A stretch of 9,253 bases of DNA, from contig JAIRRO010000047.1 in assembly GCA_031255955.1 (NCBI GenBank), positions 1 through 9,253 of the forward strand. Reading direction: 5' to 3'. The stretch's first letter is position 1. The number at the start of each line of letters is the position of its first letter. A program made the translations under genes and the position numbers. Source of the stretch: Oscillospiraceae bacterium. GTDB lineage: Bacteria; Bacillota; Clostridia; Oscillospirales; Oscillospiraceae. Of the stretch, positions 1 through 6,122 are shown one piece after another. The notes beneath the pieces were generated by a model, which saw nothing but the letters and a program-made list of their open reading frames with translations, had not been told where the DNA came from and made no database searches.

Positions 1-554
1 GTCAATCCTGTAAGAAGTGCGCGCTGTATGAACACCGCAGAAAGCTTGTGTTCGGAGTGGGGAACCGCGAAGCGGAGGTTATGCTTGTCGGAGAGGGTCC
101 GGGAGAGAATGAGGACGAAACAGGGGAGCCCTTCGTCGGACGCGCCGGGAAGCTGCTTGATGACATGCTGGAGATTATCGGCTTGTCGCGTGAAAATAAC
201 GTCTATATCGCGAACATTGTAAAGTGCCGTCCGCCGAACAACCGCGACCCGCTGAACACAGAGCGCGACGCCTGCATCGACTGGCTGCGCGAGCAGTTCA
301 AGCTGATTCGCCCGAAAATTGTCATCTGCCTCGGACGCATATCGGCGGGCGCGATGATACCCGGCATTACCTCGGAGAGCGAATTCAAAATAACGCGCGA
401 TCACGGGAAATGGCACGAGAAGGACGGTGTAAAATTTATGGCGCTGTTCCACCCCGCCGCGCTTCTGCGCGACCCGAATCGGCGTCCGGAGACATTCGTC
501 GATTTGAAAACGATTCAACGGGAGATACGCGCGGTATGCGAGAGGACATATTGA
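1..554 (+). CDS. Family 4 uracil-DNA glycosylase (Fe-S type), 5' end missing
   Basis: Removes uracil from DNA at the first step of base excision repair. The reading frame is open from base 3, so the true start lies outside the window; 183 residues are visible. Family 4 hallmarks seen, numbered from the first visible codon: a CxxC pair (Cys3, Cys6), then Cys75 (in NIVKCRPP) and Cys91, the four ligands expected for the 4Fe-4S cluster; the active-site motif GEGPG (30-34) followed by EDETGEPFVGRAG; and the second motif HPAALL (150-155). A GTG at base 48 could be mistaken for the start, but using it would remove the CxxC pair. The gene overlaps the downstream acetyltransferase by 19 bases, so the two are probably co-transcribed and translationally coupled. 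Family assignment is firm; the 5' end and operon head are not visible. Confidence 0.93.
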   Translation, partial: QSCKKCALYEHRRKLVFGVGNREAEVMLVGEGPGENEDETGEPFVGRAGKLLDDMLEIIGLSRENNVYIANIVKCRPPNNRDPLNTERDACIDWLREQFKLIRPKIVICLGRISAGAMIPGITSESEFKITRDHGKWHEKDGVKFMALFHPAALLRDPNRRPETFVDLKTIQREIRAVCERTY

Positions 555-1369
555 TTCGAGAGGCGCGTATTCGAGACGCGCCATATATAAAGCAGCTGTG
601 GCAGCGTGTTTTTAACGACACGGACGACGTAATTGCCGCGTTTTTTGAGGTGTATGTCGATGTGCGGCTTTGCGTGCTGGCGCAGCTTGAAAACAGGCTT
701 GCGGCGTTTGGACTGCTGCTGCCCGTTGGGGAATTCGTTGCGCCCGAAGCGCCGCCGCGCCCCTGCGCGATGATGTATGCCGTCGGTGCTGACCCGGAGC
801 TTCGCGGACTCGGCTGCGCCTCTCTTGTCACGCGGGAGCTGTTAACGGTCGGGAAAAAGCACGGCTTTGAGGTTATAGCGCTTCGTCCCGCAACGCCCAC
901 GCTATTTGATTTCTACGGAAAAAACGGATTTTATGAGGCGTTTTATTGCCGTGAGCGCCGCGTCTCCGCGAACGAAATTGAAAAAGCGGCGAGTATTATA
1001 ACGCAGCCTGTTCCGGAGCGCGTGTCGCCGGAGGCATATAAAAAACGCCGAGAGAGCTTACTCGGCGGCGTGGCGCACGTCGCGTTTGACAAGCGCGCGC
1101 TGGCGTTTCAAGAACGGATTAATCCCGGCGGGGGACTCTTTTTTGTCGGTGATAGCTGCGCCGCCGTGGAGATAACGCACAGCGGCGGTATTCGTATCGC
1201 GGAGCTTATCGGAGCGGGGGAGGGCGCTCTCGCCGCGCTTGCCGCGATGTTCCCGGCAAAGCAATATCTTGTACGCGAACCGGATTTCTCCGTCGCGCCG
1301 CCGCAATCCGCCCGCTTCGGCATGGCGAATATCGACGCGGCGGCGTATATGGGGTTTACGTTCGGGTGA
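536..1369 (+). CDS. GNAT family N-acetyltransferase with extra C-terminal domain
   Basis: Probable acetyl-CoA-dependent acetyltransferase; the acceptor is unknown. Seen in the 277-residue product: a standard GNAT opening (ILIREARIRDAPYIKQLW), the acetyl-CoA-binding motif A around residues 83-100 with RGLGCA at 90-95, and motif B ending in FYGKNGFYEAFY (126-137). Residues 150-277 lie beyond a normal GNAT domain of about 140-150 residues. They hold a Gly/Ala-rich segment (PGGGLFFVGDSCAAVEI) that may be a second, degenerate GNAT-like fold; this is inference. ATG at 536 is chosen, with GGGAGA about 10 bases upstream. TTG at 551, preceded by AGAGGA, is a realistic alternative and would give the typical MIREA opening. 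The frame stays open upstream to 224, but that part only shadows the glycosylase gene. The gene converges on purB with 6 bases between the stop codons. Confidence 0.85.
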   Translation: MREDILIREARIRDAPYIKQLWQRVFNDTDDVIAAFFEVYVDVRLCVLAQLENRLAAFGLLLPVGEFVAPEAPPRPCAMMYAVGADPELRGLGCASLVTRELLTVGKKHGFEVIALRPATPTLFDFYGKNGFYEAFYCRERRVSANEIEKAASIITQPVPERVSPEAYKKRRESLLGGVAHVAFDKRALAFQERINPGGGLFFVGDSCAAVEITHSGGIRIAELIGAGEGALAALAAMFPAKQYLVREPDFSVAPPQSARFGMANIDAAAYMGFTFG

Positions 1370-1375
1370 AACGCC

Positions 1376-2812
1376 TCATACCTCAAGCTCGGGGGCTTCC
1401 CCGGCGTCCGCGACGCCATACTCCGCAAGTGCGGGGCGGACAACATCGCGCAGATATTCGCTCACCTGCTCGGGGGCGCGCCCGGTGAATTTCGCGGGGT
1501 CAAGCTCCCGGCGCAGCTCGTCCTCCGTCGTGTTAAAAAGCGGGTCGGCGGCTATGCGGGAAAGTAAATCGTTCGCCTCGCCGCGTTCTTTCACCACCGC
1601 TCCGGCGGCTATGGAATGAACGCGAATCGCCTCATGCAACGCCTGCCTGTCCCCGCCGAGTTTCACGGCTTTCATCATAATGTTCTCCGACGCCATAAAT
1701 GGCAGCTCGCCCTCTATCCGTCGGGCTATCACCTGCGGATAAACCATAATGCCGGACGCGACGTTAATATAAATATTCAGTATCGCGTCCACAGCCAAAA
1801 ACGCCTCCGGCACAGATATGCGCTTGTTCGCGGAGTCGTCCAGGGTGCGCTCAAACCATTGGGCGGCAGCGGTCTGTGCGGCGTTTGCGGCGTCCGAAAT
1901 GACGTACCGCGCAAGCGAGCATATGCGCTCGCACCGCATCGGATTGCGCTTGTACGGCATAGCGGACGAGCCTATTTGATCCGCTTCAAACGGCTCTTCG
2001 CACTCCTTGAGATGCGAAAGCAGCCGCATATCGGTGGCGAATTTTTGCGCCGACTGCGCCACACCGGATAGCGTTGAGAGGACGAAGTAATCCTCCTTGC
2101 GCGAATATGTCTGCCCGGATACGGGCGCTGTGGCTGGGAACCCCATTTCGGCGGCGATAAGCTCCTCGAGCCGCTTCACTTTTTCGTGATCCCCGCCGAA
2201 AAGCTCCATAAAGCTTGCCTGAGTGCCCGTCGTGCCCTTGGAGCCGAGCAGTTTAAGGGAATCGATTCTGTGCGTAAGCTCCGCAAGGTCAAGCATCAGG
2301 TCGTTAATCCACAAGCACGCCCGCTTACCGACCGTCACAAGCTGCGCCGGTTGAAAATGCGTGAAGCCCAGCGTCGGCAGAGCCTTGTATTTCTCCGCGA
2401 ACGCCGCCAGCGCCGCAACGGCGCGCAGCAGCTTATCCCGAACCAGCGTAAGCGCCTCGCGCATGATGATAATATCCGTGTTGTCGCCGACATAGCAGCT
2501 CGTCGCGCCTAGGTGGATTATCGGCATTGCCGAGGGGGCGGCCTTGCCGAACGTGTGAATGTGCGCCATAACATCGTGCCGCAGTCGCTTTTCCGCCTGC
2601 GCGGCGTAATCGTAGTCGATGTCGTGAATGTGCGCCTCCATCTCGGCAATTTGCGCGTCTGTGATGTCCAGACCCAGCGTTTTTTCCGCGCGGGCAAGCG
2701 CTATCCAAAGCCGCCGCCACGTGGAGAATTTTTTATCCGCGGAAAACAGATACCGCATTTCCTTTGAAGCATACCGCGACGACAGCGGGGAAATGTATGT
2801 GTCCGTACTCAT
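1376..2812 (-). CDS. purB: Adenylosuccinate lyase
   Basis: Cleaves SAICAR to AICAR and adenylosuccinate to AMP, releasing fumarate both times: one late step of IMP synthesis and the last step to AMP. Cytosolic, homotetrameric in the family. Seen in the 478-residue protein: the N-terminal YISPLSSRYAS segment, the RHDVMAH block (78-84), the catalytic-histidine block THFQPAQ (151-157), and the fumarase/lyase superfamily signature GSSAMPYKRNPMRCE (281-295) on the flexible catalytic loop. The length matches the long, ADSL-like form rather than the roughly 430-residue B. subtilis type. The start ATG directly follows the TAA of the upstream aminotransferase, and its GGAGG site (2821-2825) lies inside that gene's last codons, so translation is probably coupled. 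No separate promoter or purine riboswitch was seen. Confidence 0.97.
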   Translation of the reverse strand: MSTDTYISPLSSRYASKEMRYLFSADKKFSTWRRLWIALARAEKTLGLDITDAQIAEMEAHIHDIDYDYAAQAEKRLRHDVMAHIHTFGKAAPSAMPIIHLGATSCYVGDNTDIIIMREALTLVRDKLLRAVAALAAFAEKYKALPTLGFTHFQPAQLVTVGKRACLWINDLMLDLAELTHRIDSLKLLGSKGTTGTQASFMELFGGDHEKVKRLEELIAAEMGFPATAPVSGQTYSRKEDYFVLSTLSGVAQSAQKFATDMRLLSHLKECEEPFEADQIGSSAMPYKRNPMRCERICSLARYVISDAANAAQTAAAQWFERTLDDSANKRISVPEAFLAVDAILNIYINVASGIMVYPQVIARRIEGELPFMASENIMMKAVKLGGDRQALHEAIRVHSIAAGAVVKERGEANDLLSRIAADPLFNTTEDELRRELDPAKFTGRAPEQVSEYLRDVVRPALAEYGVADAGEAPELEV

Positions 2813-4006
2813 TTAACCAACCTCCAGAAATTCCTCAACGCGGCGCAGCCCTTCCTTTATATCGTCCATAGCGGCGGCGTAGCTCATACGCACAAAGCCC
2901 GGATCGCCGAAGCCGGAGCAGGAGACGACGGCAACGCGACCGCGCTCCAGCAGCGAAAGCGCGAAGTCATCGCCGCTGTTTATCACGCGCCCGCCTATCG
3001 TTTTGCCAAACTGTTCCTTCAAATTCATCATTATATAAAACGCGCCGTCCGGCTTGATGCAGCTGATTCCAGGTATCGAATTCACCCGCTCGACGGCGTA
3101 ATTTCGCCGTTCCTCAAACGCGCGGCGCATAAGCTCAACGGATTCCTGAGAGCCTGTCAGCGCCTCCACGGCGGCGAATTGCGAAATGGTGGACGGCGCG
3201 GAGGTGGAGTGACTGAGAAAATTGCTCATTACGCGGGCAAGCTCATTGGATGACGCGGAATAGCCCACGCGCCACCCAGTCATCGCGTATGCCTTCGACA
3301 CGCCGTTAATCAGTATCGTCCGCGCCCGGATTTCCTCCCCGAGCGATACGATGGATACGAATTCGCGCCCGTCATAGACGATTTTGGAATAAATTTCGTC
3401 CGCTAAGATGTATAAATCGTGCTTTACGCAGACCTCCGCGAGTCGCGTCAACTCGTCGCGGTTATAGAGCATACCGGTGGGGTTTGACGGATTGTTGAGT
3501 ATCAGCAGTTTTGCTTTGGGAGTGAGCACCGCAGTAAGGCGCTCCGGCGTCAGCTTAAAGCCTTCGGATTCCTCTGTGCGCGCGATGACGGGAGCGCCGC
3601 CCGCCATTTTTACGATTTCAGGGTACGTGACCCAATACGGGGAGGGAATAATCACCTCGTCCCCGGGATTGATAAGCGCCGACACCGCCGCGAAAATCGA
3701 GTGCTTCGCCCCGGACGCCGCGACAATTTGAGATGGCTCATATTCCACGCCGCAATCGGCGAATATTCTCTCCGCCACGGCTTTTTTAAGTCCGTCCATA
3801 CCGGATGACGGCGTGTAGCGAGTCTTTCCACCCTCAATGGCGCGAATCGCCGCCTGTTTAATGTTCTGCGGCGTTTCAAAGTCCGGCTCGCCCATACCAA
3901 AGCCGATAACGTCAATGCCGTCGGCTCTCATTCGTTTGGCAAGCGAATCGACGGCAAACGTCGAGGACGGCTTTACGCCGAGAGCCGCGCGCGATATTTC
4001 TTTCAC
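2813..4006 (-). CDS. Class I/II PLP-dependent aminotransferase (aspartate aminotransferase type)
   Basis: Transfers an amino group between an amino acid, probably aspartate, and 2-oxoglutarate, using pyridoxal phosphate. Seen in the 397-residue protein: the opening MKEISRAALGVKPSSTFAV, typical of the AspB subfamily; GMGEPDFETP (37-46); GMDGLKKA (69-76); NNPSNPTG (171-178); ADEIYSKI (202-209); the Schiff-base lysine Lys238 in SKAYAMTGWRVGY; and a substrate-carboxylate arginine, Arg373, in FVRMSYA. The start is GTG at 4006 with GGGAAGGG about 10 bases upstream. It is the first gene of the operon with purB and is read from the promoter at 4049-4077 with a leader of roughly 36 bases. Exact substrate is uncertain: aspartate, prephenate or broad-range activity all occur in this subfamily. 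Confidence 0.92.
   Translation of the reverse strand: MKEISRAALGVKPSSTFAVDSLAKRMRADGIDVIGFGMGEPDFETPQNIKQAAIRAIEGGKTRYTPSSGMDGLKKAVAERIFADCGVEYEPSQIVAASGAKHSIFAAVSALINPGDEVIIPSPYWVTYPEIVKMAGGAPVIARTEESEGFKLTPERLTAVLTPKAKLLILNNPSNPTGMLYNRDELTRLAEVCVKHDLYILADEIYSKIVYDGREFVSIVSLGEEIRARTILINGVSKAYAMTGWRVGYSASSNELARVMSNFLSHSTSAPSTISQFAAVEALTGSQESVELMRRAFEERRNYAVERVNSIPGISCIKPDGAFYIMMNLKEQFGKTIGGRVINSGDDFALSLLERGRVAVVSCSGFGDPGFVRMSYAAAMDDIKEGLRRVEEFLEVG
2821..2825 (-). promoter_or_regulatory. Ribosome binding site of purB inside the upstream gene
   Basis: On the minus strand GGAGG lies 8 bases before the purB ATG, within the last codons (Glu-Val-Gly-stop) of the aminotransferase gene. With the TAA-ATG junction this fixes the purB start and implies translational coupling. 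Confidence 0.8.
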
Positions 4007-4048
4007 AGATAAACCAACCCTTCCCGAAATAACCTCTCTGTGCGCCTA

Positions 4049-4077
4049 ATTATACAGCGGCTGCTGTAAGATGTCAA
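4049..4077 (-). promoter_or_regulatory. Consensus sigma-A promoter of the aminotransferase-purB operon
   Basis: The minus strand reads TTGACA (4077-4072), a 17-base spacer, then TATAAT (4054-4049). Both hexamers match the consensus exactly at the ideal spacing. Expected transcript start near 4042, giving a leader of about 36 bases that holds only a ribosome binding site. The leader is too short for a purine riboswitch or T-box. Confidence 0.88.
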
Positions 4078-4133
4078 AAAAATCTTAAAGCCCGCCTGCG
4101 GGAAAGCGCACGCGCGGATTTTTCAAATTTTGC

Positions 4134-4162
4134 TTGCGTTTTCGCGGACGATGAATTATAAT
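4134..4162 (+). promoter_or_regulatory. Promoter of the tRNA-Leu gene
   Basis: TTGCGT (4134-4139), a 17-base spacer and a perfect TATAAT (4157-4162). The expected start near 4169 leaves a leader of about 50 bases before the mature tRNA. It diverges from the aminotransferase promoter, and the two -35 elements are about 57 bases apart. Confidence 0.75.
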
Positions 4163-4217
4163 GAACGCAGCGGAAATGACGAGGCTGTTTTCCGATTGTC
4201 GTTATTGACGCAAACAC

Positions 4218-4302
4218 GCCGGTGTGATGGAATGGTAGACGTGAAGCACTCAAAATGCTTTGCCCATCGGGCGTGCCGGTTCGAGTCCGGCCACCGGCAC
4301 CA
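4218..4302 (+). tRNA. tRNA-Leu (anticodon CAA)
   Basis: Decodes the leucine codon UUG. Acceptor arm GCCGGTG (4218-4224) pairs fully with CACCGGC (4292-4298), followed by discriminator A and a genome-encoded CCA (4300-4302). The anticodon stem AAGCA/TGCTT encloses the loop CTCAAAA with anticodon CAA at 4251-4253. A long variable arm (GCCC-ATC-GGGC) marks a class II tRNA, and the T arm GCCGG-TTCGAGT-CCGGC is perfect. The 85-base length fits tRNA-Leu. It has its own promoter and terminator, so it is a single-gene transcription unit. Confidence 0.97.
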
Positions 4303-4329
4303 GAGGATTTCGGTTAATCTCAAACACAA

Positions 4330-4367
4330 AAAGCAACGCCTCCGCACCGTAGCGGAGGCGTTGCTTT
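4330..4367. terminator. Strong, probably bidirectional intrinsic terminator
   Basis: A perfect 16-bp inverted repeat (4330-4345 and 4352-4367) with a 6-base loop (ACCGTA) and a GC-rich core (CGCCTCCGC). On the plus strand the run TTTGTT ends the tRNA transcript. On the minus strand the stem runs into TTTTTGTGTTT, ending the SDR/MoaF operon coming from the other side. Position between the two convergent units supports a two-way role. Confidence 0.9.
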
Positions 4368-4486
4368 GTTCATTCAATTTATCCAAATTCGGTTGTTACG
4401 CCGCCGGTGCAGGCGGCAGTTCGTTTCCGCAACCGATGTCCATGATGCGTTCAAGTTTCAATCCACGTTACCTACGCACGCACCCC

Positions 4487-5398
4487 TCACACGAGGTACG
4501 GGTTCTTATCTGTGAGCATTTTCTTGAAGAATTCGTCCTTTTCAGGGTCGATTATCTTGCCGTAGGCGCCGATCATAACAAAGACGTTGGAGTCTGTGCC
4601 GTCGGGGGCGGTCATCGTGCCGAAGCCGCGTCCGACGTCATACATATGGTTGTAGTTATCGAGGAAGCAGAGCGTATCGCTGCGGAAGCCGACGGAGGCG
4701 CCGAGCAGCTTCTCCATATTCTGCTCTGTGCAGGATACAAGGTACATACCCTCTTTGATTTTCACGTAATATGCCGGTTCGTCGGAGCCGGGCAGGGCGT
4801 TTACCATCTGATTCATCTGCTCATTGACGGCGGCGGCGTCCTGAGACTGGATATTGTCGCGCGGATATGTGATGCGATACCAGTCGCGGTCATAGTACAG
4901 ATGTACGGTTGCCATTTCGGGTGCATACTGCCACTGAATGATGTTGCCGACGGGGTCAGAGGAGAAGCCGTGACGCGGATAGTGCTTGTATTCCACGCCG
5001 TTTTGCTTTATCGCACCGAACACGAATTCCGATGAGACGAGGTATGGCCAGCGCGGATTTGTGCCGACCTTGCAGATGAGGTGGGTGACGAGGTGCTGTT
5101 CAAGGTCGATTACAAACGTGTAGTTTTCGCGCTTCATAAACTCTTTTCCGGCGAGGCACCAGGAAACAAGATAAGTTGTGTCGTCGCCCTTGCGGCATTC
5201 GTATTCGTCCTTTTGCGGTGTGCTGGGTTCCTTGTTGATGTAATTCCATTCGACTGTGGTGTCGTCCGTGAAGTTGAGAACAAGGTCATATCCGTCGTCC
5301 ATCAACAGCTCGAAGCGCTGACCCTTCAGTTCGAAGCATTTGGGCGGGACATACTGAAACGCGCCGCCTCCGAATTTTGAAAATTCGCGAAGATCCAT
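4487..5398 (-). CDS. MoaF-like calycin-fold protein, full-length paralog
   Basis: 303-residue protein that I place, from sequence pattern only, in the MoaF-like group (two calycin-type beta-barrel halves; biochemical role in that family poorly defined). Seen: FELKGQRFELLMDDGYDL (22-39), then a strand-rich stretch with DTTYLVSW (73-80) and FVIDLEQHLVTHL (95-107), the N-terminal half; then EFVFGAI, GNIIQWQY and MYLVSCTEQN (218-227) with the GRGFG end of the barrel (256-260), the C-terminal half. No signal peptide or membrane helix, so cytosolic. ATG at 5398 has AAGGAGG 7 bases upstream. It is the last gene of the operon, 42 bases after its shorter paralog. The name MoaF does not imply a proven role in molybdenum cofactor synthesis, and no mo-co genes are in view. 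Confidence 0.7.
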   Translation of the reverse strand: MDLREFSKFGGGAFQYVPPKCFELKGQRFELLMDDGYDLVLNFTDDTTVEWNYINKEPSTPQKDEYECRKGDDTTYLVSWCLAGKEFMKRENYTFVIDLEQHLVTHLICKVGTNPRWPYLVSSEFVFGAIKQNGVEYKHYPRHGFSSDPVGNIIQWQYAPEMATVHLYYDRDWYRITYPRDNIQSQDAAAVNEQMNQMVNALPGSDEPAYYVKIKEGMYLVSCTEQNMEKLLGASVGFRSDTLCFLDNYNHMYDVGRGFGTMTAPDGTDSNVFVMIGAYGKIIDPEKDEFFKKMLTDKNPYLV

Positions 5399-5440
5399 TG
5401 AATTTCCTCCTTAATATTGTGTTGGAATTTTGGGTTGCTG

Positions 5441-6058
5441 TTACAGTATTTTGCCCCAGCCGCCGAGGAAGGCGACGCCGCCCGCGCCCAAAACAGAGCC
5501 GACGGCGAGGTCCTTTCCGAAATCGCACAGCATAGTGACGCGGTGTTCGCCGAACGCTTCATAATAGAAGTAAACGCCCTGCGCGATGCGGGCGACGGCG
5601 AAGGCTTGCGGGGTTTTTGATGTGCCGTCGTGATAGGTGAGCGTGCCGCTGCCGCCGGAGTATTCCGCGGTAAGGCTGTTTTGCTCGCCGGGACCGAAGG
5701 TCCATTTTACCTTGTTGCCGTCAAGGTCGTTTGACGATGCGTGACGCTCTGACGTTGCGCTGCCCTCTATGACGCCGAAATTGAATTCAGAGTCGGCGGC
5801 GTCGCCTGATATGCGCGTGACAAGACCTGTTGAGGTGTCGATGGCATAGTCGAAGCGCTTACCGTTTTCAGCCGCGCGCGAGACGAAATACACTGTGTCC
5901 GCGATTTTCGCCGAATAAAAGGATTCATTGGTGTTAATGGGGAAGACAATTTCGTCCTTTATGCCGCCGTCAAAGGCGAAACGCACCACCGCGGGCAGCT
6001 CATAGCTGCGCGGCGGGGCATACGGGAAGCCGGATAGAAGTAGTGTTCGTAGGTCCAA
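5441..6058 (-). CDS. MoaF-like calycin-fold protein, shorter paralog with TTG start
   Basis: 205-residue protein homologous to the next gene. Shared landmarks: opening (M)DLR, then PP..(Y/F)EL; DTVYFVS (54-60) against DTTYLVS; YAIDTSTGLVTRI against FVIDLEQHLVTHL; EFNFGVI (91-97) against EFVFGAI; GNKVKW against GNIIQW; GVYFYYEAFG (161-170) against GMYLVSCTEQ. It lacks about 20-25 residues of the first barrel and the C-terminal tail of about 45 residues. TTG at 6058 is chosen because GGAGGG sits 7-8 bases upstream and the product then begins MDLR exactly like its paralog. An upstream ATG in the same frame at 6259 would overlap the SDR gene by over 130 bases and has no support. Function unknown; probably acts with the SDR and the sister protein. 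Confidence 0.72.
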   Translation of the reverse strand: MDLRTLLLSGFPYAPPRSYELPAVVRFAFDGGIKDEIVFPINTNESFYSAKIADTVYFVSRAAENGKRFDYAIDTSTGLVTRISGDAADSEFNFGVIEGSATSERHASSNDLDGNKVKWTFGPGEQNSLTAEYSGGSGTLTYHDGTSKTPQAFAVARIAQGVYFYYEAFGEHRVTMLCDFGKDLAVGSVLGAGGVAFLGGWGKIL

Positions 6059-6076
6059 GTTTATACCCTCCAAGCA

Positions 6077-6100
6077 GGGGACGCCGATGACGGCGTCCCC
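6077..6100 (-). other. Perfect intercistronic hairpin between SDR and MoaF-like genes
   Basis: GGGGACGCCG and CGGCGTCCCC form a perfect 10-bp stem with a 4-base loop, in the 64-base gap between the SDR stop and the next gene's start. On the transcribed strand it is followed by TGCTTGGAGGG, with no U-run, so it is not a standard terminator. It ends about 6 bases before the ribosome binding site of the next gene. Likely roles are transcript stabilisation, processing, or tuning of translation; this is inference. Confidence 0.75.
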
Positions 6101-6122
6101 ATAAATATTCGCGCTGCTTTTG

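Noticed and set aside
224..1369. Longer version of the GNAT gene starting at 224
   Set aside because: The extension lies within the glycosylase gene and its Arg/Pro-rich composition is that of an out-of-frame shadow. The GNAT fold begins near 551.
4007..4048. Purine riboswitch or T-box ahead of the aminotransferase-purB operon
   Set aside because: The promoter leaves a leader of only about 36 bases, too short for either, and no aptamer pattern is seen.
4091..4102. CCCGC-CT-GCGGG as a terminator in the divergent promoter region
   Set aside because: The stem is only 5 bp with a 2-base loop, there is no adjacent T-run, and no transcript ends there because both flanking units start from this gap.
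4156..4386. A 76-codon minus-strand reading frame containing CRWPDSNRHARW
   Set aside because: It is the antisense of the tRNA-Leu gene and the terminator. The CRWPDSNRH string is a well-known false protein created by tRNA complements.
4130..5035. A 301-codon plus-strand reading frame
   Set aside because: It runs through the tRNA and terminator and is then antisense to the MoaF-like gene; it has low-complexity composition and no family match.
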